A stretch of 64,000 nucleotides of DNA from the NCBI GenBank assembly GCA_005954745.1, contig CP040680.1:186001-250000 (forward strand), given 5' to 3'. Source of the stretch: Halostella pelagica. Lineage in GTDB: Archaea > Halobacteriota > Halobacteria > Halobacteriales > Natronoarchaeaceae. The notes under the pieces are model-generated. The model was given only the letters and a program-made list of their open reading frames with translations. It had not been told where the DNA came from and did no database searches. This document shows positions 7,844-17,291 of this stretch, in pieces; within the stretch, counting starts at the first letter, position 1, and each line of letters opens with the position of its first letter. The position numbers were made by a program, and so were the translations under genes.

Positions 7844-8209
7844 CTAGTAAGCCTGTTCTATGGCCTCGAGATCCTCCTCGAACAGCTCTTGAGCTGACTT
7901 TCGGCCAGCCTTAGCAGCATATACATCTCGGACTTTACCTTGGACCGCCGAGAGCTTCTTACCGCTCTGTTCGGCGACTTTCTTCTGCGCGAACTTCCGC
8001 CGTCGTGATTCCCACCCCCTGATTTCGAACGCTAAGTACCACCGGGCAGTTTGCCGGATGTCAGTGAACTCAACTGATGCCTCTACAGGACGAAGGCCAT
8101 CAACCTGACTCACAAGTAATGTGGTCAAGAGGTTCTCATCTACCGCACGACAGTCCTCTTTGTCCGGTTCGTCCCACGGGTCGAAGTCTACGAGGTCGCC
8201 AAGTCCCAT
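7844..8209 (-). CDS. hypothetical protein, first gene of a two-gene unit
   Basis: The product has 121 residues from ATG 8209 (MGLGDLVDFDPWDEPDKEDC). A TATA-like TTTATA lies about 25 nt upstream on the minus strand (near 8231-8236), fitting a leaderless transcript and excluding the 10-codon-longer start at 8239. The N-terminal half is acidic; the C-terminal half is basic and helical (WESRRRKFAQKKVAEQSGKK). No known domain was recognised. The gene leads the unit with 7519-7815. Confidence 0.55.
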   Translation of the reverse strand: MGLGDLVDFDPWDEPDKEDCRAVDENLLTTLLVSQVDGLRPVEASVEFTDIRQTARWYLAFEIRGWESRRRKFAQKKVAEQSGKKLSAVQGKVRDVYAAKAGRKSAQELFEEDLEAIEQAY

Positions 8210-8404
8210 ATATACCCATTTGACGGGGTGTATAAACAACCCCCATGAGCGGCTTTACGTTTACTTGAGTCATTTTGAATGAAGCTGAGCGAAGAATTTT
8301 AATATTATTCCTCTTATGCCCGACTCCTCCAGCCAAGATGCCAAAATCTCAGAGTATGAGTCTTTTAGAGAGGATTCCAGCTCACAATATGTCTTTTCGA
8401 TTAT

Positions 8405-9955
8405 TTACCTCGAGTCTGTGTTCGTGTACGCCGTCAACTCCCGCACCTGCGTCTCCGTGAGTTCTCGACGAATCTCTGTCCGATCCCAGCCAAGCGGTGC
8501 CAGCAAACTCTCGACAGCTCTGACGAGTTGCATCTCGTAGTACGAGGTATCGTACGACTCGATCTCTTCGTGAGCCAACGCGACTCATTCTCGCGAGGTC
8601 TTCTCGTCATCGACGATCTCGTACTCGATGTCCTGTCCCGGGAGGACAGCGAGGTCCTGGTCTCGAGCCCGCTTTAGCGCCGCCACGTTATGGGTGTACT
8701 GCGTGTACGCCTCGACAGGCTTGGAAACACGGTTCCGTTCGACAAGTCGGTCAGGATCAACGTCGCCAGCGTGAAGCTCCGAAATCGCCCGTTTCAACCG
8801 ATTGATGACCCCATCCGGAGAGTGTGTTCGTCCGATAATCTCGAGACAGTCGTGCTGGATGTCTTTGATGAACTCGGGCGTGGACCGTTGTCGGGCTTCG
8901 ATGCTGCGTATCTTGAACTCATCCTCGCCCGCAATCTTCCCGAAATATTTCGTCAACGCGCCGGCGTCGCTCTCGTGCTGGGGCACGAACGCTACCCACT
9001 CGTACTCGGTTTCATATTCGAGACGTATCTCGACGGTGTCAGTGATTGCAGTGACCAACGACTCCAGTGATTCTCGTTTGCCGTCGGCAACGTCTGGATC
9101 TGGGGTCACCCAGATGGAGTCGACGATCCCGTGGACGACGCGCCAGCCGTCAGCTTCCGGCCGCTGCTTCGCCGTCAACAGAATCTCGCGAGCGAACACG
9201 TTGATTGCCTCGTGGCACTCGATGCGGCCAAACTTCGCGTTGCTGAACCCTTGATAGCCGAAGCAGGCGACGAGAATCCACTTCAGCGCTCCCGACCGCC
9301 CCTCGAGTTCCGCGAGTCTGTCTTCGTCGGGATCGTCCCGTTCCTTCTCGCGACGGATAGCCGCCTTGATCTCATCGCGAGCGTCGATGATCGGCTGTAG
9401 GATGTCGACGAGGTAGCCGCAGTCGTCGCAGATCGAGTATCCGAGCCCAGGAACGTCCTCGCGGTCGCTGTGGCAGTCACACCGGATGACGTCGGGTGAG
9501 ACATTCCGCGTACAGATGATATTCGGATACAACGAGGAGAAGTCGAGTTCGTGGAAGTTCTCGTGGAGGCCGACCTCGGGCGCGAAGATGAAGCCGCCAC
9601 GGTCGGCGTCGTGGAGCGTCCCCATCGGCTGGTAGAACTCGTGGCGCCAGAAGTTCCACGGGACGAGGACGCCGCGGTCGTGGGCCTCGCAGATCTGGAT
9701 CGCCGTGAGGACGTTCCCGATCGACGCCCACGCGAACTCCTGGACCGGCTTTTTCGAGCGCGACACGAGGTCGAGGACGCCGTCGAGGTTCGTCTCTCCG
9801 TAGAAGAATGTGTTCGACTCGTCGATGATCGCTCGGCCGGGCACGTTGTACCGCGCCGGCGAGTGACCGACGCGGCCGTAGCTCGAGTACGTCGACCGGC
9901 TCGCGAGCTGCTGGTAGTCGACGTCCGGCCACCGATTCAGCGAGAAGTCGTCGAC
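8405..9955 (-). pseudogene. truncated and frameshifted family-B DNA polymerase
   Basis: The minus strand from about 9955 encodes the palm and C-terminal parts of a family-B polymerase: motif A as LDFSSLYPNII, the motif-B region LKWILVACFGYQGFSNAKFG, and a deviating motif C, HGIVDSIWV, in place of the usual DTDS core. At 8585 the frame stops after DDEKTSRE, yet the next frame continues directly with VALAHEEIESYDTSYYEMQL and ends at 8405-8407, so a frameshift splits the end. The exonuclease domain and most of the N-terminus are missing; upstream of about 9955 the DNA belongs to an MFS fragment on the other strand. It therefore cannot be a working replicase. Confidence 0.8.
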
Positions 9956-10153
9956 GCCGGCTACGGCTTCGGCGCCATCCTCATCGGCGTGACCGCCGAC
10001 CTCATCTCGACGACCGCCGCGTTCTACGTCGTGGCCGCGGCGATGTTCGTCTCGGGCACCAACACGCTCGTCTGGATGCGAGAGACCCACCCCGAACTCA
10101 GGGCGAACGCGAGGGATGACCCGCAGGTGACGGCGCCGTCCCGCGACGGCTGA
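9950..10153 (+). pseudogene. 3' remnant of an MFS transporter gene
   Basis: From about 9950 the plus strand reads AGYGFGAILIGVTADLISTT then AAFYVVAAAMFVSGTNTLVW, the last two helices typical of a major-facilitator transporter, and ends with a polar tail at TGA 10151-10153. No start or earlier helices are present: the gene is cut at the junction with the truncated polymerase. The plus-strand open frame upstream of 9950 is only the antisense of the polymerase. Confidence 0.6.
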
Positions 10154-10222
10154 GCCGAGAAGGGACACGTCGAGTGATGACCAAAACATCCTTCAGACGA
10201 CTACGGGTACTATTGTATACCA

Positions 10223-10966
10223 ATGGATGAGGAGGACAAGAGCGTAACACGGCGAGCACTCCTTGCCGGTAGCGTGACACTCGCGTTCGGCGGCGGCGTC
10301 GCCTATCTGGCGACCGATTCAGGTGGCTCCGAGGATGACTACCGGCCCGCGTCGTTCTACACGAGCGATAAGACAACTGACTTCGGCAACGGCGTCGACC
10401 TCACCGGCCGGCCGATCGTTGGCGAGCGCGACGCGCCCCTCGACATCTACTACTGGACGGACTATCTCTGTCCGTTCTGTAAGGAGTTCGAGACGAAAAC
10501 GCTCCCGGAGGTCGGACGTAACTACCTCGACACCGGGGACGCTAGGCTCGTGATGCTTGGCTATCCTAACATCGGCGAGTACTCCGAACCAGCGGCTGTG
10601 TGGGGGCGCTGCGTCTGGGCGCAGGTCGCCGAGTCCGACCCGATGGCGTTCTGGAACTGGAACGGCGCCGCCTTCGATGCACAGGTAGCCGGCGGCAACG
10701 ACTGGGCCGACGAGGAGACGTTCCGGGAGATCACCGAACAGACGTCAGGGGTCAACCTGAATAGCGTCGAGGAGTGCAGGGCGTCCCGGGGTGAGGCAAT
10801 TCGGAGGAACCTCGACGCCGACGTCGATGTCGCACTCTCAGCCGGTATCCAGGGGACGCCCGGATTCGTCATCTACAACCGAGAGAGCGGTGCGGCCGGG
10901 AAGTTGGTCGGCGCCCACCCGTACGAGAACTTCGCGGACGCACTCGACCAGGTGCGTGAAGCGTGA
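10223..10966 (+). CDS. DsbA-family thioredoxin-fold protein, exported
   Basis: The 247-residue protein has an N-terminal twin-arginine-like signal/anchor (RRALLAGSVTLAFGGGVAYL, ~10-30), then a thioredoxin-fold DsbA domain with the active-site motif CPFC at 83-86 and the cis-proline segment QGTPGFVIY near 215. Such proteins form or transfer disulfides, or deliver reductant, outside the membrane. ATG 10223 puts the arginine pair at residues 10-11, as expected. The membrane protein with a CASCG motif follows 25 nt later and may be its partner. Confidence 0.85.
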   Translation: MDEEDKSVTRRALLAGSVTLAFGGGVAYLATDSGGSEDDYRPASFYTSDKTTDFGNGVDLTGRPIVGERDAPLDIYYWTDYLCPFCKEFETKTLPEVGRNYLDTGDARLVMLGYPNIGEYSEPAAVWGRCVWAQVAESDPMAFWNWNGAAFDAQVAGGNDWADEETFREITEQTSGVNLNSVEECRASRGEAIRRNLDADVDVALSAGIQGTPGFVIYNRESGAAGKLVGAHPYENFADALDQVREA

Positions 10967-10991
10967 CCGACCCACGAAACCGGGGACAACG

Positions 10992-11525
10992 ATGAACGAT
11001 CGACTATCCGACGTGCGTGCGTGGAGCCGTGACCTCCGCGACGCACTCGCGTACCCGCTCACGTCGAATCGTCGACTGCTGATGGCTGGAATAGCCACAA
11101 GTCTCACCTACGTCGTCCTGGTGTTGAGCACGTTCCCGCAGTTCTCGATGCAGGTGCTGTCGAGAGACGTCACCGATCTCGGGTTCGCCGTCGCGACGCT
11201 CACCCGAGAGACGTACCTGAGTACGGGGTGGCTCGGCCTCGGACTCGTCACCGCGTACGCGCTCCTGACCGGCGTTGCACTGGTCAGTACCGTCACACTC
11301 GTTCGACGTGCCCGCCGTCAGAGTGCGTCCACAATCGTCGGCATCATCCCCGGCCTGCTCGCCGCGGGCTGTGCGAGCTGTGGCGCGGGCGTCCTCGGCG
11401 CGCTCGGCTTCGTCAGTGCAATGGCGATGCTTCCTTTCGAGGGGAACCTCCTCCGTCTCGGCGGTATCGTCCTGCTCGCATACTTCCTCGGGCAAACCGG
11501 TGACCCGCGAACCTGCACTATCTAA
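10992..11525 (+). CDS. multi-pass membrane protein with CASCG motif, next to DsbA-like gene
   Basis: This protein has 177 residues starting at ATG 10992 (MNDRLSDVRAWSRDL). Four hydrophobic helices are visible: TSLTYVVLVLSTF (~37-50), GWLGLGLVTAYALLTGVAL (~77-97), TIVGIIPGLLAAGCASCGAG (~113-132, holding CASCG) and the C-terminal LLRLGGIVLLAYFL. The cysteine pair in a membrane helix, 25 nt behind a DsbA-like gene, suggests electron or thiol transfer across the membrane. I do not know the family name, and a metal-related role is equally possible. Confidence 0.65.
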   Translation: MNDRLSDVRAWSRDLRDALAYPLTSNRRLLMAGIATSLTYVVLVLSTFPQFSMQVLSRDVTDLGFAVATLTRETYLSTGWLGLGLVTAYALLTGVALVSTVTLVRRARRQSASTIVGIIPGLLAAGCASCGAGVLGALGFVSAMAMLPFEGNLLRLGGIVLLAYFLGQTGDPRTCTI

Positions 11526-11607
11526 CCATGCACAATATCACGCCACAGACCATGAATGCGTACGAATCGTGCAGAACAGCTCCTGGCGACAGACTAACGA
11601 GAGAGGT

Positions 11608-11811
11608 GTGAGTGATGAGCGCGTTCCGAAGCCGATTGCTCAAGAGTGTGGGCGTTGCCGTCGGGCTCTAGCTCAGTACACCGAGTTCAAGAATGAGATC
11701 GTGAGTCAACTGGACTGCACGGGTCCCGATCGGCGCTGGCGACTCACCGGCTGTGACATCGACGCCGCCCTTCATGAAACGGCCGAGAAAGCGGTTGAAC
11801 CGTCCATCTGA
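11608..11811 (+). CDS. possible small cysteine-containing protein
   Basis: From GTG 11608 the frame reads VSDERVPKPIAQECGRCRRA and then QYTEFKNEIVSQLDCTGPDR, 67 residues in all, with CGRC early and single cysteines later. No homologue comes to mind. Another short ORF starts at 11615 in a different frame and stops after 18 codons, so coding here is not certain. Confidence 0.35.
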   Translation: MSDERVPKPIAQECGRCRRALAQYTEFKNEIVSQLDCTGPDRRWRLTGCDIDAALHETAEKAVEPSI

Positions 11812-11834
11812 GTAACAATCACCGAGAGCCATAC

Positions 11835-12071
11835 ATGTCCGAACACAAGCAGCCGTCATCAACGGAGTTCGTCAAGCATACTGACGTCGGTGTCTCGCTG
11901 ACCGTGAAGTTCAAACGCGGAACCGGGACACGAGATGAAGATCAGATCAAGGCCAAGGTGAAAGCGAAGACGCTCGAAGACGCCCGGGAAGACATGGAGA
12001 CACTTCGAACAGACATCCATGTGCTCGCCGAGAATACCCGCCAAATCCAACCCGAGGAGGAAGACAAGTAA
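11835..12071 (+). CDS. small conserved-looking haloarchaeal protein
   Basis: The protein has 78 residues and starts MSEHKQPSSTEFVKHTDVGV. Its core (VSLTVKFKRGTGTRDEDQIK, then AKTLEDAREDMETLRTDIHV) alternates strand and helix and looks like a single small domain of the DUF7389 kind; that name is from memory and not checked. It has no signal peptide or cysteines. It stands alone between the DsbA group and an AT-richer segment. Confidence 0.55.
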   Translation: MSEHKQPSSTEFVKHTDVGVSLTVKFKRGTGTRDEDQIKAKVKAKTLEDAREDMETLRTDIHVLAENTRQIQPEEEDK

Positions 12072-12267
12072 GCAGTCTAGAAGGTGCCAGAGAACGATTT
12101 GCCAGGACATAAATTTCGACTCGTTTTGACTGGCTCATCTGTTCAGTATATGTGCGAATCTCACGAGGACAAAGAGTGAACCCGAGGTTGTCGGGTCGCT
12201 CAGCAAAGGTATTTCAGGCAGGTCGAGTCAAAATGAATTTATAGCGATCCGTTCTCTAAATATAACA

Positions 12268-12813
12268 ATGAGAGATCCAACAGAAGATGAAGAGATCGAA
12301 CGAGCTATTCAATATCTAGTGCATTCGTTCGAATCTTCGGGAGATAATCCGAAACCGGTGATACTCCACAGTACAAGAGTAGGAATGGATCTTTACGACA
12401 GAGATTACGAAAAGCACATCGTCATTTCTGGCTTTCTCCATGACCTATTAGAGGATACAGATGCGACTTCTGATGAGATTCGTTCGCAGTTCGGAAAAGA
12501 CGTTGCAAATATCGTGGAAGCCACTAGTTTCGACGAGAATATTGACGACTATCTCGAAAAACACTACGATATCTATGAAAGATGCTTTGAACTGGGAAGA
12601 AGTGGGGTGGCTGTAAAAGCTGCGGATATCCTAGATAACAGTGATTACTACGGTTTGGGAGACTCGGAAGAACTACAAAAGAACCTGATCGAAAAAATGG
12701 AATATTTCATCGATAAATCTGAACCATATATCGGAGAGGAAGACATCTATCAGGAACTCAATGACAAGTTCCCCATTGTGAAGGAACGGGTGGAGAAAAG
12801 CATTGAAAGTTGA
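12268..12813 (+). CDS. HD-domain protein (RelA/SpoT-type HD fold)
   Basis: The product has 181 residues. HSTRVGMDLYDRDYEKHIVI (~35-55) gives the first histidine, SGFLHDLLEDTD (~56-67) the HD pair plus following acidic residues, and GVAVKAADILDNSDYY (~112-127) a late aspartate, the order seen in metal-dependent HD phosphohydrolases such as the MESH1/SpoT hydrolase half. No synthetase domain is present. TTTATAG at 12238-12244, 27 nt before ATG, supports a leaderless transcript. Codon use is clearly more AT-rich than the flanking genes, suggesting recent acquisition. The substrate is unknown. Confidence 0.7.
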   Translation: MRDPTEDEEIERAIQYLVHSFESSGDNPKPVILHSTRVGMDLYDRDYEKHIVISGFLHDLLEDTDATSDEIRSQFGKDVANIVEATSFDENIDDYLEKHYDIYERCFELGRSGVAVKAADILDNSDYYGLGDSEELQKNLIEKMEYFIDKSEPYIGEEDIYQELNDKFPIVKERVEKSIES

Positions 12814-12879
12814 TGTTTGGCTTAACTCCGGAATGTGTTCCGGCTGACAATCGAGTCAGGAGTGTTGAGTTGCTGTTCT

Positions 12880-13430
12880 GTACTGAGCGTTCAGCCTATT
12901 CGCCACACGACGCAAAACGAGGGTGCATGAACGACTCTCTGACATTCTCAGTCTGGCGTGGTTTTTCGTCGCCTCAGCAGGAGCAGGGTTCTCGGTGTTG
13001 TGCCGAGCGACCTGCGGACCAATCTTGGCGCCGTGTTTCTTTGTGGTCGTGCAGCGAACATCGAAGATGTACAGCGTTTTCCCGTCCACGAGGACGGTGG
13101 CTTTCAGCGACCGAACGCGGTAGTGCGCTCGCTGAGCGTAGTGGCGTGAAGGCTGATGCGCCGAGAATCGCTCGGTAGATCTCCATCGGGATTTTCTCGA
13201 ACCAATCACGCAACACCATGTAATGGGGAAGTCGTGTGAGACCGAGTTCTTCAAGAATGCCGGGCATCTCGCTTAGGAGATCAATCGTCTGATGGTAGGA
13301 CTTCCCCAGTTCGATACGGATGGCTTGGAGGGCTAGCATCACCCATTCGGCGGACCCGCCACCCCCTTCGGGGTCGGCGGGTTCGTCTGGGTTCTCGACA
13401 ATGATTTTAGCCTTCGTCGCCGAATTACGG
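12880..13430 (-). pseudogene. remnant of an IS5-type transposase
   Basis: Minus-strand frames join into a haloarchaeal IS5-type transposase N-terminal and middle part: NPDEPADPEGGGGSAEWVML, then SYHQTIDLLSEMPGILEELG and TRLPHYMVLRDWFEKIP. After a shift and an internal loss near 13130-13160 it continues HYAQRAHYRVRSLKATVLVD and TTTKKHGAKIGPQVARHNT. The C-terminal catalytic part is missing. The far N-terminus overlaps, antisense, the broken membrane gene at 13440. Terminal inverted repeats were not identified. Confidence 0.75.
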
Positions 13431-13439
13431 GTGAAGAGG

Positions 13440-13751
13440 CGGAATTCAGATATTAGAACAATCTGTCTCTTCGGTTTCTACGAAGATAACGAGATCGTAG
13501 CGTCGCCGTCTAGCGATCCTACAGAACAGAAGATATTTTATAGCACAATTCAAGATAGTAGAAATGTGGAACGCCGTCATATTTATGGGAATTTGATCAC
13601 AGCTATTTCATTATTAGTAATGGCGATATCTATGGTGATTATAGATAGCCCATCTCCAGATATACTCGGAATCGATCTAATTATGTGGATATCTGTAATT
13701 GGTATAATAGGAATAGCAATTAATATATTTAGATCTATTAGCCTTGAGTAG
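13440..13751 (+). pseudogene. 5'-truncated small membrane protein, AT-rich
   Basis: An open frame reads RRNSDIRTICLFGFYEDNEI and ends with two hydrophobic helices (LITAISLLVMAISMVII and MWISVIGIIGIAINIF). It has no believable start: its upstream part is antisense to the IS5 remnant, which seems to have removed the 5' end. Codon use is AT-rich like the HD gene at 12268, so the two may come from the same imported piece that the IS split. Unrecognised. Confidence 0.4.
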
Positions 13752-13827
13752 ATTCGGCAGAGTGTACTGATGGGATGAAAGCCTGCCCAGTCCCCAAAGA
13801 TCGACCGCCGCGGTCCGAGTGAAGCGT

Positions 13828-13911
13828 GGTCGAAAAAACTGCCGCGACAGCAATGAGCGCAAAGCCCAGTTGTCCGAGAAGTGGTTCCGCAGCGATTGTC
13901 AGCGCCGTCTC
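13828..13911 (-). pseudogene. short fragment of an amino-acid-permease-like gene
   Basis: The minus strand reads ETALTIAAEPLLGQLGFALI then AVAAVFSTT, a helix pattern like one internal segment of APC-superfamily permeases. It is cut on both sides, abutting the copZ remnant at 13919. Only about 28 residues remain, so the assignment is tentative. Confidence 0.35.
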
Positions 13912-13918
13912 GGAATGA

Positions 13919-14069
13919 GAGCAGACAGTCGAAGAAGCGCTTCGAGAGGAGCGGCGTGACCGACGCGACTGCCGATCGAGAGGCCGAACAGGTGAGCGTC
14001 GATGGTGATGCCGACACCACAGCACTCGTTCAAGCCGTCGAAGACGCTGGATACACGGCATACGCCTGA
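13919..14069 (+). pseudogene. remnant of a CopZ-like heavy-metal-binding protein
   Basis: The sequence EQTVEEALRE (from 13919), followed after a frameshift near 13945-13955 by SGVTDATADREAEQVSVDGD and LVQAVEDAGYTAYA, is a heavy-metal-associated domain minus its first strand. The metal loop (GMxCxxC) is absent, so it cannot bind copper in the usual way. It stands 86 nt before the copper ATPase, the usual place for its chaperone. Confidence 0.65.
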
Positions 14070-14155
14070 AGCACTGTAGTTACACGTCACACCTGATTCC
14101 CTGTCCCCTACATCCATCACGATCCGACGCATACTCCCAGAGACACCGATGAGCT

Positions 14156-16387
14156 ATGGACGACCACGAACACTCAGACGACGTCGACCACACCCATCAC
14201 GATCACTCCGACCCCGGCGCGAGTGACGAACCGAATGAGATAGCCGACGACCGGGTCGAACAGGGAATACTCGAGGAGGAAGGGGAGGACGCCGAAAAAG
14301 CCGAAGAGGAGATCCACGAACGAACCGAGCACGAGATGGGTCACGGAGACGGTCACGACGGCCACGGCGGGATGCACGAGGGACACGAGCAGATGTTCCG
14401 TCGGCGTTTCTTCGTCTCGACGCTTCTCTCAATCCCGGTCCTTCTGTACAGCGAAACCCTTCAGGGGTGGCTTGGATTTACGGTGCCGGCGTTCCCGGGC
14501 AGCGAGTGGATAAACCCCGTCTTCGCTGTGATTGTCTTCGCCTACGGGGGCGTGCCGTTCCTCCGGATGGCTCGTCCAGAACTAGAGGATCGCTCGCCAG
14601 GAATGATGACGCTCATCTCGATGGCGATCACGGTCGCATTCGTCTACAGCCTCGTGAGCGTCGTCTTCCCGACGACGTCTGCCTTCTTCTGGGAGTTGGT
14701 GACGCTGATCGACATCATGCTGCTGGGACACTGGATCGAAATGCGCTCCGTGCGCCGAGCGTCGAGCGCACTCGACGAGTTGGCGAAGCTCATGCCCGAC
14801 ACGGCGGAGCGGATCACTGAAAGTGGGGATGCCGAGGAGGTACCGGTGAGCGAACTGTCGGAGGGCGATCTCGTCCTCGTTCGGCCCGGCGGAAGTGTCC
14901 CGGCTGACGGCGTCATCGAGGAAGGTGACTCCGACGTGGACGAGTCGATGATCACCGGCGAGTCCAGACCTGTCACAAAAGATCCCGGCGACGAGGTCAT
15001 CGGCGGTACGGTCAACGGCGACGGAAGTCTTCGTGTTCGGATCGGTGCCACAGGTGACGAGACGACGCTGGCAGGCATCATGCGCCTAGTCGAAGAGGCC
15101 CAGGAGAGTAAGTCGAAGACGCAGGTCCTCGCCGACCGCGCCGCGGGCTGGCTGTTCTACGTCGCCGTGGCGGCCGCAGCCGTGACCGCTGTTGCATGGA
15201 CTGTCGCAGTCTCGTTCGATGCAGAGGTAATCGAGCGCGTCGTGACCGTTCTGGTTATAGCGTGCCCCCACGCACTCGGGCTTGCGATCCCGCTTGTCGT
15301 TGCGATCAACACGTCGCTTGCGGCCCGGAACGGCATGCTCGTCCGAGACCGGATCGCCATGGAGGAGGCACGTAATCTTGACGCGATCATCTTCGACAAG
15401 ACCGGGACGCTCACCGAAGGCGAACACGGCGTGGTCGGGACGGTGACCGTTGACGGTGTCGACGAGGACGAGGCCCTGGCGCTGGCCGCCGCCGTCGAAA
15501 GTGACTCCGAGCACATGATCGCGCGGGCGATCCGGCAGGCGGCCGACGAGTGGGGGATCGACGCGCCCGATGCTGATGACTTCGAGGCGATGAAAGGGCG
15601 GGGCGTCCGGGCGATGATAGACGATGACGAGATATACGTCGGCGGTCCGAACCTCCTGAATCATCTCGACAGCGACGTTCCGGCTACGATCCAGACCTTT
15701 GCCAAAGAGGCCGGTGAGAACGCACAGACGGTCGTGTACCTGGTTCGTGAGGGTGAACTGATCGCCGCGTTCGCTATGGCGGACGTGATCCGCGAAGAGA
15801 GTTACCGGGTCGTCGACGCGCTCCACGAACTCGGCATCGAAGTGGCGATGCTAACTGGCGATTCCCAGGACGTGGCCGACGCGGTGGCCGACGAGTTGGG
15901 CATCGACACGGTGTTCGCCGAGGTACTGCCCGAGGATAAGGACGAGAAGGTTCAGGAACTCCAGAATCAGGGAAAACTCGTCGCGATGGTCGGCGACGGC
16001 GTCAACGACGCGCCGGCGCTGACTCGGGCGGACGTCGGCATCGCCATCGGGAGCGGGACCGACGTCGCCGTCCAGTCCGCAGACGTCATTCTCGTCCAGA
16101 ACAACCCCATGGACGTCGTCCGCCTCGTTAAACTGAGCAAGGCGAGTTACCGGAAAATGCAGGAGAACATCGTTTGGGCCGCTGGCTACAACGTCTTCGC
16201 CATCCCGCTGGCAGCCGGCGTCCTTGCGCCGATCGGGGTTCTACTGTCGCCTGCAGTGGGTGCACTCCTGATGTCGCTAAGTACGGTGATCGTCGCGATT
16301 AACGCGCAATTGCTCCGGCGCGTCGATCTGTCGTTCCCAAACCTCCCAGAAGTATCACCACCTACTGATGCGCAAACTGCAGATTGA
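14156..16387 (+). CDS. copB: CopB-type copper-translocating P-type ATPase (CPH motif)
   Basis: The 743-residue integral membrane pump carries a His/Asp/Glu-rich N-terminus ([16 protein letters not shown] and [16 protein letters not shown], 1-80) in place of HMA domains. It then has the actuator motif TGES at 267-270, the membrane metal motif CPH at 370-372, the phosphorylation motif DKTGT at 414-418, TGDS, and [10 protein letters not shown] in the P-domain. CPH defines the P1B-3 group, linked to Cu(II)/Ag(I) export. The nucleotide-domain HP motif reads SEHMIARAI, i.e. the His is kept and the Pro replaced. It likely confers copper tolerance. The chaperone gene just upstream is decayed. Confidence 0.93.
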   Translation: MDDHEHSDDVDHTHHDHSDPGASDEPNEIADDRVEQGILEEEGEDAEKAEEEIHERTEHEMGHGDGHDGHGGMHEGHEQMFRRRFFVSTLLSIPVLLYSETLQGWLGFTVPAFPGSEWINPVFAVIVFAYGGVPFLRMARPELEDRSPGMMTLISMAITVAFVYSLVSVVFPTTSAFFWELVTLIDIMLLGHWIEMRSVRRASSALDELAKLMPDTAERITESGDAEEVPVSELSEGDLVLVRPGGSVPADGVIEEGDSDVDESMITGESRPVTKDPGDEVIGGTVNGDGSLRVRIGATGDETTLAGIMRLVEEAQESKSKTQVLADRAAGWLFYVAVAAAAVTAVAWTVAVSFDAEVIERVVTVLVIACPHALGLAIPLVVAINTSLAARNGMLVRDRIAMEEARNLDAIIFDKTGTLTEGEHGVVGTVTVDGVDEDEALALAAAVESDSEHMIARAIRQAADEWGIDAPDADDFEAMKGRGVRAMIDDDEIYVGGPNLLNHLDSDVPATIQTFAKEAGENAQTVVYLVREGELIAAFAMADVIREESYRVVDALHELGIEVAMLTGDSQDVADAVADELGIDTVFAEVLPEDKDEKVQELQNQGKLVAMVGDGVNDAPALTRADVGIAIGSGTDVAVQSADVILVQNNPMDVVRLVKLSKASYRKMQENIVWAAGYNVFAIPLAAGVLAPIGVLLSPAVGALLMSLSTVIVAINAQLLRRVDLSFPNLPEVSPPTDAQTAD

Positions 16388-16817
16388 GATTTCCCCTTCT
16401 GCTCACGTCAGGAAGGATGCTTTTTCGCGGACACCGGTTTCTGGGCGCAAGATACCGTTTAATTACTCACAATCGGCTAACCGGAGCACCGTCTATCGTG
16501 AAGAGGGTCAGTTAGTCGGCAGCCTGCTCAGCTTGGCGGTTCTTTGCAACCTCTAATGGGTCTGCTGTCGATGTCGCTGTAACCAGTCGCAGGAACTGTC
16601 CCGCGTTCGTGAGAAGGCAGTTCCGGGCGCTGAAGGACGGTTGGCGATATGGTCGACAAGGGTGTGTTCACCCAGTCGACGACTCTCCGGTACTTCAAGC
16701 AGACGCTCGGCGAGCGGGTCGGGAAGCGCCAGGAGTTGCGTATCCCGAGCGGCGAGTCAGCGGTATTGCCAGGCAAGCGGACGTAGCGATACAGTCGTGA
16801 GAAGCGTGTGCCGGCTG
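16388..16817. other. 430-bp gap with no convincing gene
   Basis: Only a 45-codon ORF (16649-16786, MVDKGVFTQSTTLRYFKQTL ...) is worth naming; it reads plausibly but has no recognised relative and no promoter. The rest shows no coding or repeat signal. Confidence 0.3.
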
Positions 16818-17213
16818 CTACGCCGTTTCGTCTCGAATGACCATCACCTTCACACGCCGAACGCCGTCGAAGTCCCGGAGTCGGTAGGTGAGGTCACGAA
16901 CCCGCTCAGCTGACCCGCGACAGAAGAGCGACTCGAGACACCACTCCCCTTGGTGCGTGTGGCTCGTATTGAGAATCACGTCCTGGTAGTCGTGTTGGAC
17001 GGCGTGGAGTTCCTGGATAACGTTGTGGTGTCGATAATCGAATCCGACGAGTGCGACGATCTCGCCAGACGTGTTCTCGAGCCGAGAGTGGGCCTCGATA
17101 TATTCGAGCATCGCCTCTCGAACGGCTCGGGAGCGATTCTCGAGTCCCTCGTCCTGCCAGACGCGATCGAACTCTGCGACGACCTCGTCAGGAATGTTGA
17201 AACTCGTTCGCAT
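16818..17213 (-). CDS. nikR: NikR nickel-responsive regulator
   Basis: A 131-residue protein from ATG 17213 (MRTSFNIPDEVVAEFDRVWQ). Residues 1-45 form a ribbon-helix-helix DNA-binding domain; the rest is an ACT-like tetramerisation domain with the metal ligands of NikR in place: H74, then H85, H87 and C92 in SHTHQGEWC. NikR represses nickel uptake genes when nickel is plentiful. It is divergent from the nickel transporter at 17292, with a 78-bp intergenic region that should hold its operator. The longer start at 17240 would add nine residues ahead of the DNA-binding strand and is unlikely. Confidence 0.92.
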   Translation of the reverse strand: MRTSFNIPDEVVAEFDRVWQDEGLENRSRAVREAMLEYIEAHSRLENTSGEIVALVGFDYRHHNVIQELHAVQHDYQDVILNTSHTHQGEWCLESLFCRGSAERVRDLTYRLRDFDGVRRVKVMVIRDETA

Positions 17214-17249
17214 ACGTTCTACCTCGCCGCCAGTCCACAATAGTCCCCC

Positions 17250-17291
17250 GTCCCGTATGACGAATCCCCGGGTACGGTATTAACAACCGTT
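17250..17291 (+). promoter_or_regulatory. candidate NikR operator/promoter between nikR and the transporter
   Basis: The intergenic stretch contains the imperfect palindrome CGGTATTAACAACCG directly before ATG 17292. Position and symmetry fit a repressor site; the TATA element is unclear. Confidence 0.4.

Noticed and set aside
9551-10153. 200-codon plus-strand ORF
   Set aside because: Up to about 9950 it is antisense to the polymerase reading; only its last 68 codons resemble a real (MFS) protein.
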